64,000 bases of DNA from contig NZ_SMSI01000003.1 in NCBI RefSeq assembly GCF_004354915.1, positions 463,234 to 527,233 of the forward strand, read 5' to 3'. The DNA comes from Pseudohoeflea suaedae. Lineage in GTDB: Bacteria; Pseudomonadota; Alphaproteobacteria; Rhizobiales; Rhizobiaceae. Below are positions 36,819-46,190 of the stretch, in pieces (positions within the stretch are counted from its first letter, which is position 1; each line of letters opens with the position of its first letter). A model generated the notes under the pieces. The model saw nothing but the letters and a program-made list of their open reading frames with translations, did not search any database and was not told where the DNA came from. The position numbers were made by a program, and so were the translations under genes.

Positions 36819-38888
36819 ATGCAGGATACGGGACGCACCGCTCGCCGCCTCGAAAGCTATGTGCAGGGCGCCTGGCGCGCCGGGCAGGGCGAAGGCAAGC
36901 CGCTTGCCAATGCCGCCACCGGCGAGGTGCATGCCTATATCGGCTCTGACGGTCTCGATTTCGCGGGCGCGCTCGACTGGGGCCGCGAGGTCGGCGGCGC
37001 GGCCCTGCGCAGCCATACCGTCCACGAACGTGCATTGATGCTCAAATCCGTCGGCCTGAAGCTGATGGAGATGAAGGACGAGTTTCACGCTGAAAGCCTG
37101 GCGACCGGAGCCACGCCGAAAGACGCCTGGCCCGACATCGATGGAGGGATCGGCACGCTGCTGACCTTCGCCTCGCATGCGCGGCGCGAACTGCCGAATG
37201 CGAAGGTCATCCCGGAAGGCGCGATCGAGCCGTTGTCGCGTGACGGCAGCTTCGTCGGCCAGCACATCCTCGTGCCCATGCGGGGGATCGCGATCCACAT
37301 CAATGCCTTCAACTTCCCGGTTTGGGGCATGCTGGAAAAGATTGCCCCCGCGCTGATCGCGGGCATGCCGTGTCTCGTCAAACCCGCGTCGTCCACGGCC
37401 TATGTGACCGAGCTGGTCGTGCGCCGAATCATCGAGATGGGAATCCTGCCGGACGGTGCGCTGCAGCTGGTTTGCGGGGGAGTGGGCGACATGCTCAACC
37501 ACGTCACCGGACAGGATGTCGTGACTTTCACCGGCTCGGCCACGACCGGTCGCAAGCTCAAGTCGCATCCGGCGATCGTCGAGAACTCCGTGCGCTTCAC
37601 CATGGAAGCGGACAGCCTCAACGCCACGATACTTGGCCCTGACGCCGGACCGGACACGCCGGAGTTCGATCTCTTCATCAGGGAGGTCCATCGCGAGATG
37701 ACGTCGAAGGCGGGGCAGAAATGCACCGCAATTCGCCGGATCATCGTCCCCAAGGCACTGGAAGACGCCGTCATCGCGGCGCTTTCCGAGCGGCTGGCGA
37801 AAACACCTGCGGGCCTGCCGGACAGGCCCGACACCCGTCTGGGCGCGCTGGCTTCCGTGGCTGATCGCGATGGCGTGCGGGAGAAGATCGCAGAGATCGC
37901 CCGCGAAGCCGAGATCGTCTTCGGCGATCCGGACAAGGTGGAGGTCGTTTCGGGCGATGCCGAGAAGGGCGCTTTCCTCAACCCCGTCCTCTTGCGCTGT
38001 GCCGACCCGATGAACGCGGTCGCCCCGCACGAGGTGGAGGCCTTCGGTCCCGTCGCGACGGTGATGGGCTATGACGGTCTCGACCAGGCCATCGCGCTGA
38101 CGATGAAGGGCAAGGGCTCGCTCGTCTCCTCCGTCTTCACCAACGACACCGATGTGGCTGCCGAACTGGTGCTGGGCGTCGCGCCCTTCCACGGGCGGGT
38201 GATGCTGGGCAATCGCGACAGCGCCAAAAGTTCGACCGGGCACGGATCGCCCCTGGCACCGCTGGTGCATGGCGGGCCCGGCCGCGCGGGCGGCGGCGAG
38301 GAGATGGGCGGCATGCGCGGCGTGAAGCATTTCATGATGCGCACCGCCGTTCAGGGCACGCCGCGTCTGCTTTCATCGGTAACGGGCAACTGGGTGCCCG
38401 GTGCGCCGGCGGAGCATGGCACGCATCCTTTCCGCAAGTCACTGGCAGAGCTTCGCATCGGTGACCAGTTGATCACCGAAAGCCGGCTGATCACCGAAGA
38501 GGACGTGGAGCATTTCGCCCATTTCACCGGCGATACGTTCTACGCCCACATGAACAGCGCGGCGGCCAAGGCGAACCCCTTTTTCGAGGATCGTGTGGCG
38601 CATGGCTATCTGATCGCCTCCTTCGCGGCAGGGCTCTTCGTTCAGCCCGATCCGGGGCCGGTTCTGGCCAATTACGGCGTCGACAATCTGCGGTTTCTCA
38701 CGCCGGTCTATTTCGGCGACAGCCTTCGGGTGCAGCTGACCTGCAAGCAGATCAACCCGCGCGAGGGAACGGTTTACGGAGAGGTGCGCTGGGATTGCCG
38801 GGTCACCAACCAGAAGGACGAGGTCGTCGCTCAATATGACGTGCTGACGATGGTGGCCAAAAGCTGGCCGCTGCCGGAAGAGGACTGA
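36819..38888 (+). CDS. paaZ: PaaZ: oxepin-CoA hydrolase / 3-oxo-5,6-dehydrosuberyl-CoA semialdehyde dehydrogenase
   Basis: A bifunctional protein of about 689 residues (E. coli PaaZ 681). The N-terminal aldehyde dehydrogenase carries Cys302 in KAGQKCTAIRRI and the glutamate in RFTMEADSLN; the C-terminal MaoC hot-dog hydratase carries DVEHFAHFTGDTFYAHMN and RVAHGYLIASFAAGLF. It opens the oxepin ring and oxidises the resulting aldehyde with NADP. I choose the ATG at 36819 because AAAGGGA lies 7 nt upstream; an earlier in-frame ATG at 36798 would overlap the previous stop. Confidence 0.94.
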   Translation: MQDTGRTARRLESYVQGAWRAGQGEGKPLANAATGEVHAYIGSDGLDFAGALDWGREVGGAALRSHTVHERALMLKSVGLKLMEMKDEFHAESLATGATPKDAWPDIDGGIGTLLTFASHARRELPNAKVIPEGAIEPLSRDGSFVGQHILVPMRGIAIHINAFNFPVWGMLEKIAPALIAGMPCLVKPASSTAYVTELVVRRIIEMGILPDGALQLVCGGVGDMLNHVTGQDVVTFTGSATTGRKLKSHPAIVENSVRFTMEADSLNATILGPDAGPDTPEFDLFIREVHREMTSKAGQKCTAIRRIIVPKALEDAVIAALSERLAKTPAGLPDRPDTRLGALASVADRDGVREKIAEIAREAEIVFGDPDKVEVVSGDAEKGAFLNPVLLRCADPMNAVAPHEVEAFGPVATVMGYDGLDQAIALTMKGKGSLVSSVFTNDTDVAAELVLGVAPFHGRVMLGNRDSAKSSTGHGSPLAPLVHGGPGRAGGGEEMGGMRGVKHFMMRTAVQGTPRLLSSVTGNWVPGAPAEHGTHPFRKSLAELRIGDQLITESRLITEEDVEHFAHFTGDTFYAHMNSAAAKANPFFEDRVAHGYLIASFAAGLFVQPDPGPVLANYGVDNLRFLTPVYFGDSLRVQLTCKQINPREGTVYGEVRWDCRVTNQKDEVVAQYDVLTMVAKSWPLPEED

Positions 38889-38909
38889 GCCCGGCACCAT
38901 GGACCTGGA

Positions 38910-38939
38910 ACCGGTGGCGCGGATCGCTGCGCCATCGGT
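38910..38939. terminator. Stem-loop between convergent paaZ and paaR, possible bidirectional terminator
   Basis: ACCGGTGGCGC (38910-38920) and GCGCCATCGGT (38929-38939) pair over 11 positions with one mismatch around an 8-nt loop. It lies in the 140-bp gap between the convergent paaZ and paaR genes. There is no strong T-run on either side. Confidence 0.35.
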
Positions 38940-39028
38940 CGTCTTGGGCGCCGATTCCATCTATCTGTCCGGTTCGTGCGGGGAGATTGCAGCAATCGGC
39001 GAACGGGGTCGTTGCCGGGCACGTGGGG

Positions 39029-39628
39029 CTAGCGGACGCCTTTGACCCCTTCGAGGATCAGCGTCGTGGCAAGGCGCGCATAGTCTTCGCGGCTGATCTT
39101 TCCGCCATCGCGAAACCACATATAGACCCAGTTCATCATTCCGAAGAGCGACATCGTCACCGGCATCAGGAGCGGCCGTTCCGGCTTGTCCAGTTGCGGA
39201 TGCATCCGGCCGAGGACGCTGGAGAAATGCTTGACGATCCGGCGTTCGATCTTGGTGATATCCGCTTTCTGCTCGTCGGAAAGCGCCGGGCCCGCGTTGA
39301 GCTGGACCTTGTGCTGGTCGTCAGCGCCCTTGTAGGCGTCGAGCACGGTCATCACCAGAAGCTCGAGCTGGTCGCGCAGCGGCAGCGCCTCATCCTTGGC
39401 GCCTGCGAGTGCCGCGTCGACCTCCTCGAGATGGCCCCTGATGATCGCGAAGATCAGTGCGTCTTTCGACGGGTAGTAGTGATAGAGGAGCGATTTCGAG
39501 ACGTTTGCCTCCAGCGCGATCTGGGACATGGAGGCCTTCTCCATGCCTTGCGTCGCGAAGACATTCGCGGCCGTCAGAAGCAGGCTGTGCTGTTTCTCCT
39601 CGAAGTCGCTTGCGCGCGTTCTGGCCAT
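39029..39628 (-). CDS. paaR: TetR-family transcriptional regulator, PaaR-like
   Basis: A 199-residue TetR protein with the helix-turn-helix MSQIALEANVSKSLLYHYYPSKDALIFAII (residues about 34-63) and a C-terminal ligand domain with PLLMPVTMSLFGMMNWVYMWFRDGGKISREDYA, typical of regulators of paa and related CoA-ester pathways. It faces paaZ and lies just upstream of paaK in the opposite sense of transcription order. The two 16-bp dyads at 30941 and 42353 are its likely targets; phenylacetyl-CoA would be the natural effector. Confidence 0.85.
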   Translation of the reverse strand: MARTRASDFEEKQHSLLLTAANVFATQGMEKASMSQIALEANVSKSLLYHYYPSKDALIFAIIRGHLEEVDAALAGAKDEALPLRDQLELLVMTVLDAYKGADDQHKVQLNAGPALSDEQKADITKIERRIVKHFSSVLGRMHPQLDKPERPLLMPVTMSLFGMMNWVYMWFRDGGKISREDYARLATTLILEGVKGVR

Positions 39629-39715
39629 TGGTACGATCGCTCCTTCTCTGTCCGCCGGCAGGAATGCTGATCTCTCACTATTCGCCGGACGAAGCTTATG
39701 CCACCTGAGGGGCGC

Positions 39716-41023
39716 CTACTTCGGCCGGTTGTCCACCACGCGTTTGGCCTTTCCCTCGGATCGGGCGACAGTTTCGGGATCGTGCACCTCTATCCTGGTC
39801 GAAACCCCGACCACGGATTTGATGTGGTGGGAAAGTTCCTTCGCGGAAGCGGCGCGGGCATCGGTATCGCTGCGGGCGGGCGTGCATTCCACATGCACGG
39901 TCATGACGTCCATGCGATCCTTGCGCGACAGTTCGATCTGGAAGTGCGGGGCGAGCCCCTCGCATTTCAGGATCTGTTCCTCGATCTGGGTGGGGAAGAC
40001 ATTGACGCCGCGCAGGATGATCATGTCGTCGCTGCGGCCGGTGATCTTCTCGATGCGCCGCATGGAGCGGGCGGTGCCGGGCAGGATGCGGGTCAGGTCG
40101 CGGGTGCGGTAGCGCACCATCGGCAACCCTTCCTTGGTCAGGGTGGTGAACACCAGCTCCCCCATTTCGCCGTCGGGCAACACGTCGCCCGTCGCGGGGT
40201 CTATGATCTCGGGGTAGAAGTGATCTTCCCAGACGTGCAGGCCGTCCTTTGTCTCGACGCATTCCTGCGCGACGCCCGGGCCCATCACCTCGGACAGGCC
40301 GTAAATATCGACCGCGTGCATGTCGAAGGCCTGCTCGATCTCTTCGCGCATGGCGTTGGTCCAGGGTTCGGCCCCGAAGATGCCGACCTTCAGCGAGCTC
40401 TGCCGCGGGTCGAGCCCCTTGCGGTGGAATTCATCGAGGATCGACAGCATGTAGGATGGCGTCACCATGATGATCTGCGGGCGGAAGTCTTCCATCAGGG
40501 TCACCTGACGCTCCGTCATGCCGCCCGAGATCGGTACGACCGTGCAGCCGAGGCGCTCGGCGCCGTAATGCGCGCCAAGTCCTCCGGTGAAAAGGCCGTA
40601 GCCGTAGGCGACATGGCAGATGTCGCCCTTGCGTCCGCCCGAGGCGCGGATCGACCGGGCCATGCAGTCGGCCCAGGTGTCGATGTCGCGTTGCGTGTAG
40701 CCGACAACGGTGGGCTTGCCGGTGGTGCCGGACGAGCCGTGGATGCGCACCAGTTCCTCACGCGGGACGGCGAACATGCCGAAGGGGTAGGTGTCGCGCA
40801 GGTCCTGCTTCAGGGTGAAGGGAAATTTGGCGAGATCCGCGAGCGTCCTGAAATCGTCGGGATGCGCGCCATGTGCGTCGAACTGCTTCCGGTAGAATGC
40901 CGAATTCTCGTAGGCGTGGCGCAGCGACCAGGCCATGCGCTTTTCCTGCAGCGCAGAAATTTCGTCGCGGCTGGCGATTTCGATCGGATCGAGAATGTCC
41001 CTTGCGGGTGTCAGGTCTGTCAT
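39716..41023 (-). CDS. paaK: Phenylacetate-CoA ligase
   Basis: A 435-residue adenylate-forming enzyme that activates phenylacetate with ATP and CoA. It has the P-loop RIHGSSGTTGKPTVVGYT (residues about 93-110), GAHYGAERLGCTVVPISGGMTERQV, and the adenylation motif VFTTLTKEGLPMVRYRTRDLTRIL. Length and motifs match PaaK closely. GGAGGAGACCCC precedes the ATG. It is the last gene of the leftward paaG-paaI-paaK operon. Confidence 0.96.
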   Translation of the reverse strand: MTDLTPARDILDPIEIASRDEISALQEKRMAWSLRHAYENSAFYRKQFDAHGAHPDDFRTLADLAKFPFTLKQDLRDTYPFGMFAVPREELVRIHGSSGTTGKPTVVGYTQRDIDTWADCMARSIRASGGRKGDICHVAYGYGLFTGGLGAHYGAERLGCTVVPISGGMTERQVTLMEDFRPQIIMVTPSYMLSILDEFHRKGLDPRQSSLKVGIFGAEPWTNAMREEIEQAFDMHAVDIYGLSEVMGPGVAQECVETKDGLHVWEDHFYPEIIDPATGDVLPDGEMGELVFTTLTKEGLPMVRYRTRDLTRILPGTARSMRRIEKITGRSDDMIILRGVNVFPTQIEEQILKCEGLAPHFQIELSRKDRMDVMTVHVECTPARSDTDARAASAKELSHHIKSVVGVSTRIEVHDPETVARSEGKAKRVVDNRPK

Positions 41024-41043
41024 GGGGTCTCCTCCCTTCGCGG

Positions 41044-41502
41044 TCAGCCGTCCGAGCGGGTCGTGGACAACAGCGGCGTGCCGAGCATTCGTGAATGCCC
41101 TCGGAATTCTGCGATAACGGCCCCGTCCTCGCGGGCGATCGTCACGTCGTAAATGCCGGATCGGCCCTTGCGCGATACCTCGCGCGCAGTGGCCGTGAGC
41201 TTGTCTCCGAGCGTGCCCGGAATGATGTAGGTGACCGAGCAGTGCTGCGCGACGGTCACGGAATCATAGGTGTTGCATGCAAAGGCGAAGGCGCTGTCGG
41301 CCAGGGTGAAGAGATATCCGCCATGCGCATTGCCGTGACCGTTCGTCATGGCCTCGGTAAGCTCCATCTCCAGGGTCGCCTCGCCAGGTGCGATATGCCG
41401 CAGAACCATGCCGAGACGCTGCGAGGCGCTGTCGGAGTTCCACATCTGTTGCGCACAGGCCTCCGCGAGTTCCTGGGCGTTCATCGCTTCCTTGTCTTTC
41501 AT
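41044..41502 (-). CDS. paaI: Hydroxyphenylacetyl-CoA thioesterase PaaI
   Basis: A 152-residue hot-dog thioesterase with the PaaI signature NGHGNAHGGYLFTLADSAFAFACNT (in two parts), including the catalytic Asp. It hydrolyses dead-end ring-hydroxylated phenylacetyl-CoA and so rescues free CoA. It starts 4 bp after paaG and ends 20 bp before paaK. An in-frame ATG seven codons down (MNAQELAEA) is an alternative start. Confidence 0.93.
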   Translation of the reverse strand: MKDKEAMNAQELAEACAQQMWNSDSASQRLGMVLRHIAPGEATLEMELTEAMTNGHGNAHGGYLFTLADSAFAFACNTYDSVTVAQHCSVTYIIPGTLGDKLTATAREVSRKGRSGIYDVTIAREDGAVIAEFRGHSRMLGTPLLSTTRSDG

Positions 41503-41505
41503 CGG

Positions 41506-42300
41506 TCAGCTCCCGCGAAAATTGGGTGAGCGCTTTTCCAGGAAGGCCGCCACGCCCTCGGCGTAGTCGTCGGAGAAGCCCGCCTCGCGCTGAAGGTCGC
41601 GCTCACGGTCGAGATGCGTGTCGAGATCGGTGCCGGCGGCTTCCTGAATGAGCCGCTTGGTCAGCCCCAGCCCGACGGTCGGTCCGGCGGCGAGCTTGGC
41701 CGCCAGTGCCTCGGCTTCCGTCATCAGGGCGTCGTCCTCGATCGCCTTCCAGATCAAGCCCCAGTCGGCGGCGGTCTCGGCCATCAGCGGTTCGGCCGTC
41801 AGGGCGAGCGCCTTGGCGCGCGGCTCGCCGAGGATGCGTGCGAGAGACCAGCTGCCGCCTGCATCGGGGATCAGTCCGATCTTCGAGAAGGCCTGGATGA
41901 ACTTCGCCGACCTCGCCGCCAGCACGATGTCGCAGGCAAAGGCGATGTTCGCTCCCGCTCCGGCAGCCACGCCGTTGACGGCGCACACGACAGGCTTGTC
42001 CAGCTTTCGGATCAGCCGCAGCAAAGGATTGTAGAATGTCTCTATCGTGTGGCCGAGGTCGGGTTTCGGCCCGCCCTTGCGCGGATCGCGGTCACCGAGG
42101 TCCTGGCCGGCGCAGAAGCCGCGTCCGGCGCCCGTCAGCAATACGGCGCGAATGGCCGGGTCATCGTGGGCGCGCTGCACTTCCGCCCGCAGGGCGAGGT
42201 GCATCTCCTCGTTGAACGAGTTCAGCTTTTCCGGGCGGTTCAGCGTGAGTTTCAAGACGCCGGAGTTCTGCTCCGAAAGAATGGTCTGCGATGCCGTCAT
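41506..42300 (-). CDS. paaG: 1,2-epoxyphenylacetyl-CoA isomerase PaaG
   Basis: A 264-residue crotonase-fold enzyme. It shows GRGFCAGQDLGDRDPRKGG (oxyanion and PaaG-specific segment) and SKIGLIPDAGGSWSLARILGEPRA, where the aspartate after IP is the catalytic residue of PaaG. It converts the ring epoxide to oxepin-CoA. I choose the ATG at 42298-42300 with GGGAGGATTAC upstream; a longer frame to 42378 would run through the PaaR-type operator. It heads the leftward operon. Confidence 0.94.
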   Translation of the reverse strand: MTASQTILSEQNSGVLKLTLNRPEKLNSFNEEMHLALRAEVQRAHDDPAIRAVLLTGAGRGFCAGQDLGDRDPRKGGPKPDLGHTIETFYNPLLRLIRKLDKPVVCAVNGVAAGAGANIAFACDIVLAARSAKFIQAFSKIGLIPDAGGSWSLARILGEPRAKALALTAEPLMAETAADWGLIWKAIEDDALMTEAEALAAKLAAGPTVGLGLTKRLIQEAAGTDLDTHLDRERDLQREAGFSDDYAEGVAAFLEKRSPNFRGS

Positions 42301-42352
42301 GTAATCCTCCCGGACCCTCTCCAAGAGGTCCTCGAAAAATAATCTTGCATAT

Positions 42353-42368
42353 ACCGACCGGACGGTCA
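42353..42368. promoter_or_regulatory. PaaR-type (TetR) operator between paaG and paaN
   Basis: The minus strand reads TGACCGTCCGGTCGGT, differing at only two positions from the site at 30941-30956 before paaJ. It lies in the 97-bp divergent promoter region and could control paaG-I-K and paaN together. Confidence 0.75.
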
Positions 42369-42397
42369 ATGATAGCAATCAAGCTTTGGGAGGAGCA

Positions 42398-44044
42398 ATG
42401 ACTGATTTCTTCGACCGACATCGCAACATGCTCGAAGACGCCCTGACGGCGTTGGAAACGCGCGCGTTCTGGACGCCCTTTCCCGAAATTCCGAGCGGCA
42501 AGATCTACGGTGAAACCGCAAGAGATGACGGCGAGACGGCCTGGCAGAACCTGCTGGGCACGCCCTTCGGCCTGCCCGGTCACCCCGAGGTAGGGCGTGT
42601 CGGGGCGGAGGTATCTCCCTGGGGGCCGGAACTCAACATCTCCTATCCTGCCTGCGATCCCGCCATGATTATCGAAACCGCCGGGACGGCGCTGGTGCCG
42701 TTCGCGGAGGCCGGTGTCGAGCAGCGCATCGGCGCATTGCTGGAAGCCCTGGTGCGGCTCAACAGGATGAGCTTCCTGATCGGCCATGCGACCATGCACA
42801 CCACCGGCCAGGCCTTCGCCATGGCGTTCCAGGCCGGCGGGCCGCACGCGCAGGACCGCGGGCTCGAGGCCGTGGCCACGGCCTATGCCGAGCTGACCCG
42901 AAGTGCCCGCCATGCCGTGTGGGAGAAGCCGCAGGGAAAGCATGCGCCGCTGGTCATCGAGAAGCACTGGGCTCTGATGCCGCGCGGCATTGCCCTGACT
43001 GTGGGCTGCAACACGTTCCCGGCGTGGAACGGCTATCCGGGGATATTCGCCAGCCTGGCGACCGGCAATCCGGTGATCGTCAAGCCGCATCCGCGCGCGA
43101 TCCTGCCTCTGGCCCTGACCGTTCGCGTGCTGCGCGAGGTTTTCGCCGAGGCGGGCCTGCCGCGCGACGCGGTGCTGCTGGCCGCCGATGCGCCCGGCGC
43201 CGAAATCACCAGGGCGCTGGTGACGGATACGAGGATCGCGCTGGTCGACTATACGGGTTCGACCGCCTTTGCCGACTGGATCCGCGCCAACAGCCGCGCG
43301 CTGATCTTCACCGAAGAAGCCGGGGTGAACTCGGTCACGATCACCGGTACCGACAATTTTTCCGGCATGTGCGCGAACCTCGCTTTTTCGCTGTCGCTCT
43401 ATTCGGGGCAGATGTGTACCTCGCCGCAGAACATCTATGTTCCAAAGGACGGGATTGAAACCGACGAGGGGCACAAGAGCTTCGATGAGGTGGCGCTTGG
43501 TATCAAATCGGCGATCGATGCGCTGCTGTCGGACGCCGACCGCGCTGCGGGGGTCTGCGGCACCATCGTCAATCCGGCAACGCTCGAGCGCATCGCGGCG
43601 GCGCGTGCGGCAGGTGAGGTCATTCGCGAAAGCGCGGGTACGGGGCATGGCCGCAGCGCCACTCCGCTGCTGGTGAAGGTTGCTGCCGGGGAGGGGATGC
43701 AGGACGCCGAATGCTTTGGCCCCGTGTCTTTCCTGGTGCCCTGCGACAATGCCGAGGATGCGATCGCCCGCGCCTCGGCAATAGCCAGGGAGAAGGGCGC
43801 GATCACCGCGGCCCTCTACGCCATCGAGGACGCGACCGTTGAGCGCGCCGCGAAGGCCTTTGCGCAGGCCGGTGTGAACCTGTCGGTGAACCTGACCGGC
43901 AATATCTACGTCAACCAGTCCGCGGCATTCTCCGATTTCCACGTCACCGGGGCGAACCCCGCGGGCAATGCCAGCCTGACCGACACCGCCTTCGTCGCGT
44001 CGCGCTTTCGACGCGTGATGATCCGCAGGCCGAAAGCGGCCTGA
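42398..44044 (+). CDS. paaN: Phenylacetic acid degradation protein PaaN (aldehyde dehydrogenase family)
   Basis: A 548-residue aldehyde dehydrogenase-like protein of the stand-alone PaaN type. LTVGCNTFPAWNGYPGIFASLATGNPVIVKPHP in runs, VDYTGSTAFADWI, LIFTEEAGVNSVTI and the catalytic-cysteine region LYSGQMCTSPQNIYVP fit. Its exact reaction is not settled in the family; since PaaZ already supplies a semialdehyde dehydrogenase, the role may be auxiliary. GGGAGGAGCA precedes the ATG. It begins the rightward operon with the ABC importer genes. Confidence 0.9.
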   Translation: MTDFFDRHRNMLEDALTALETRAFWTPFPEIPSGKIYGETARDDGETAWQNLLGTPFGLPGHPEVGRVGAEVSPWGPELNISYPACDPAMIIETAGTALVPFAEAGVEQRIGALLEALVRLNRMSFLIGHATMHTTGQAFAMAFQAGGPHAQDRGLEAVATAYAELTRSARHAVWEKPQGKHAPLVIEKHWALMPRGIALTVGCNTFPAWNGYPGIFASLATGNPVIVKPHPRAILPLALTVRVLREVFAEAGLPRDAVLLAADAPGAEITRALVTDTRIALVDYTGSTAFADWIRANSRALIFTEEAGVNSVTITGTDNFSGMCANLAFSLSLYSGQMCTSPQNIYVPKDGIETDEGHKSFDEVALGIKSAIDALLSDADRAAGVCGTIVNPATLERIAAARAAGEVIRESAGTGHGRSATPLLVKVAAGEGMQDAECFGPVSFLVPCDNAEDAIARASAIAREKGAITAALYAIEDATVERAAKAFAQAGVNLSVNLTGNIYVNQSAAFSDFHVTGANPAGNASLTDTAFVASRFRRVMIRRPKAA

Positions 44045-44087
44045 CGGCGAAATGCAATCGACAGTCAACACTCTGGGAGGAATTACG

Positions 44088-45236
44088 ATGCTGACCAAGA
44101 CCACAACCGCACTTGTCACGCTTGCCGCGCTCGGCGCGCTGAGCGGTGCCGCGCAGGCCGAGATCCGTCTCGGCGTGAGCGTTTCGGCCACCGGACCGGC
44201 CGCCTTTCTCGGCGACCCCGAGGCCAAGACCATCGAGATGCTGGTGGAGCAACTCAACGAGAAGGGCGGCATCAACGGCGAGAAGGTCGCCCTGACGCTT
44301 TATGACGACGGTGGCGATCCGAACAAGGCGCGCACCTTCGCCACGCGTCTCATCGAAGACGACGAGGTCGTGGCGATCATCGGCGGCTCGACCACCGGCA
44401 CCACCATGTCGATCCTGTCGGTGGCGGAAGGGGAGGGCATTCCCTTCATCTCGCTCGCCGGGGCGATCTCGATCATCGACCCGGTGCGCGAATATGTCTT
44501 CAAGACCCCGCACACCGACCGGATGGCATGCGAGAAGATCTTCACCGACATGCAGGCACAGGGCATCAGCAAGGTCGGCATGATCTCGGGCACCGATGGC
44601 TTCGGCGCCTCGATGCAGGCGCAGTGCAAGGAAGTCGCCGGCGACTACGGGGTCGAGATCGTGGCCGACGAGACCTACGGGCCGCAGGATGCCGACATGA
44701 CCCCGCAGCTCACCCGCATCCGCAACACCGATGGCGTACAGGCGGTGCTGAACCCCGGCTTCGGCCAGGGTCCCGCGATCGTGACGCGCAACGTGGCGCA
44801 GCTCGGCTTCGACGTGCCGCTGTACCAGAGCCACGGCGTTGCTTCGAACGCCTTCATCGAACTTGCGGGCGCGGATTCCGCCGAGGGGCTGCGGTTGCCG
44901 GGCACGGCGCTGCTGATCGCGGACAGCCTGTCCGAGGACGATCCCCAATACGAGGTGGTCACCAGCTACACCAAGGCCTTCAAGGCGGCATACAACCAGG
45001 AGGTCTCGACCTTCGGCGGCTATGCGCATGACGCTTTCGCGCTGATGGCAGACGCCATCTCGCGCGCCGACGACGCGGAGGACCCGGAGGCGATCCGCGA
45101 CGCGCTCGAGAAAACCAGCGGTTTCGTCGGCACCACCGGCACCTACAGCTTCTCGCCCGAGGACCATCTCGGCCTCGATCTCAGCGCATTCCGCATGCTC
45201 GAAGTCAAGGATGGCGGCTGGCAGCCGGTGGAGTAA
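44088..45236 (+). CDS. Branched-chain amino acid-type ABC transporter substrate-binding protein
   Basis: A 382-residue periplasmic protein with a clear signal peptide (KTTTALVTLAALGALSGAAQA, cleavage after AQA near residue 24). The mature part is of the Leu/Ile/Val-binding type: IRLGVSVSATGPAAFLGDPEAKTIEMLVEQLN, GGSTTGTTMSILSVAEGEGIPFISLAGA and YGPQDADMTPQLTRIRN. GGGAGGAATTACG precedes the ATG. It stands between paaN and the permease genes, so phenylacetate or a related aromatic acid is the likely ligand. A GC-rich stem-loop follows the gene. Confidence 0.92.
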   Translation: MLTKTTTALVTLAALGALSGAAQAEIRLGVSVSATGPAAFLGDPEAKTIEMLVEQLNEKGGINGEKVALTLYDDGGDPNKARTFATRLIEDDEVVAIIGGSTTGTTMSILSVAEGEGIPFISLAGAISIIDPVREYVFKTPHTDRMACEKIFTDMQAQGISKVGMISGTDGFGASMQAQCKEVAGDYGVEIVADETYGPQDADMTPQLTRIRNTDGVQAVLNPGFGQGPAIVTRNVAQLGFDVPLYQSHGVASNAFIELAGADSAEGLRLPGTALLIADSLSEDDPQYEVVTSYTKAFKAAYNQEVSTFGGYAHDAFALMADAISRADDAEDPEAIRDALEKTSGFVGTTGTYSFSPEDHLGLDLSAFRMLEVKDGGWQPVE

Positions 45237-45258
45237 CACCGATAGAGTGACCGATGCC

Positions 45259-45284
45259 GGCTCCGGGGGCATGCCTCCGGAGCC
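45259..45284 (+). other. Intercistronic stem-loop after the binding-protein gene
   Basis: GGCTCCGG (45259-45266) pairs perfectly with CCGGAGCC (45277-45284); inner bases GGC/GCC extend the stem with one wobble. No T-run follows, so it is more likely to stabilise the upstream mRNA end or attenuate transcription, giving more binding protein than permease. Confidence 0.6.
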
Positions 45285-45317
45285 ATCTTGCCAACCCGAA
45301 CAGCTCCGGGAGCCCCG

Positions 45318-46190
45318 ATGGACGCCCTGCTACAGTTCCTTTTCTCCGGTCTGACCGTGGGTGCTGTTTACGCGCTCGTGGCGCTGGGATTCACCATCAT
45401 CTACAACGCCTCGGACGTGGTGAACTTTGCCCAGGGCGAGTTCGTCATGCTGGGCGGGATGATCACCGTCTTCGCCTTTGACGCCGGAGTGCCGCTGCCG
45501 CTGGCAGCCGTGGTCGCGATCCTCGTGACCGCCGCGATCGGGGTGGCGCTGAACAAGCTGGCCATCGAGCCCGCACGTGGCGCACCGGTGGTGTCGCTGA
45601 TCATCATCACGATCGGGGCCTCGATCCTGATCCGCGGGGCAACGCAGCTGGTGTTCGACAAGCAGCTGCACCGGTTTCCGGCCTTCTCGGGTGACGATCC
45701 CATCCGGGTCCTGGGGGCGACGATCCTGCCCCAAAGCCTCTGGGTGATCGGCGGCGCGCTGGCGGTATTCGTCGGGCTGTGGGTGTTCTTCACACGCACG
45801 CTGACCGGCAAGGCGGTGCTGGCCACTGCGAACAACCGGATCGCAGCCCAGCTGGTTGGCATAAATACCGGCTGGATCATGACGCTGTCCTTCGGCCTGT
45901 CGGCCGCAATCGGCGCGTTCGCGGGCGTTCTGGTCACGCCGATCACGCTGGTCAGTTACGACGTGGGCGTGGCGCTTGCGCTGAAGGGTTTTGCCGCGGC
46001 GATGCTCGGCGGCATGGGCAATCCCAAGGGCGCTCTCGTCGGCGGGCTGCTGCTTGGCTGCCTGGAAGCGATGACTGCGGGTTACGTCAGTTCCCAGTAC
46101 AAGGAGGCCGTCGCCTTCATCGTCATTCTCGCGGTGCTCTTCGTCATGCCCCGTGGGCTCTTCGGCGCCAAGACCACGGAGCGCGTATGA
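45318..46190 (+). CDS. ABC transporter permease, LivH family (paa-linked importer)
   Basis: A 290-residue permease: FSGLTVGAVYALVALGFTIIYNASDVVNFAQGEFVMLGGMI at the N-terminus and AMLGGMGNPKGALVGGLLLG near the C-terminus, with about eight membrane spans. The ATG at 45318 is chosen for CCGGGAG upstream. The stop overlaps the LivM gene (ATGATG). Confidence 0.92.
   Translation: MDALLQFLFSGLTVGAVYALVALGFTIIYNASDVVNFAQGEFVMLGGMITVFAFDAGVPLPLAAVVAILVTAAIGVALNKLAIEPARGAPVVSLIIITIGASILIRGATQLVFDKQLHRFPAFSGDDPIRVLGATILPQSLWVIGGALAVFVGLWVFFTRTLTGKAVLATANNRIAAQLVGINTGWIMTLSFGLSAAIGAFAGVLVTPITLVSYDVGVALALKGFAAAMLGGMGNPKGALVGGLLLGCLEAMTAGYVSSQYKEAVAFIVILAVLFVMPRGLFGAKTTERV

Noticed and set aside
42301..42378. 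Longer N-terminus of PaaG
   Set aside because: It would read through the TetR-type operator, and a strong ribosome-binding site stands before the ATG at 42300.
42161..44275. About 700-codon minus-strand open frame opposite paaN
   Set aside because: Shadow of paaN; it also crosses the divergent paaG/paaN promoter and PaaR-type operator.
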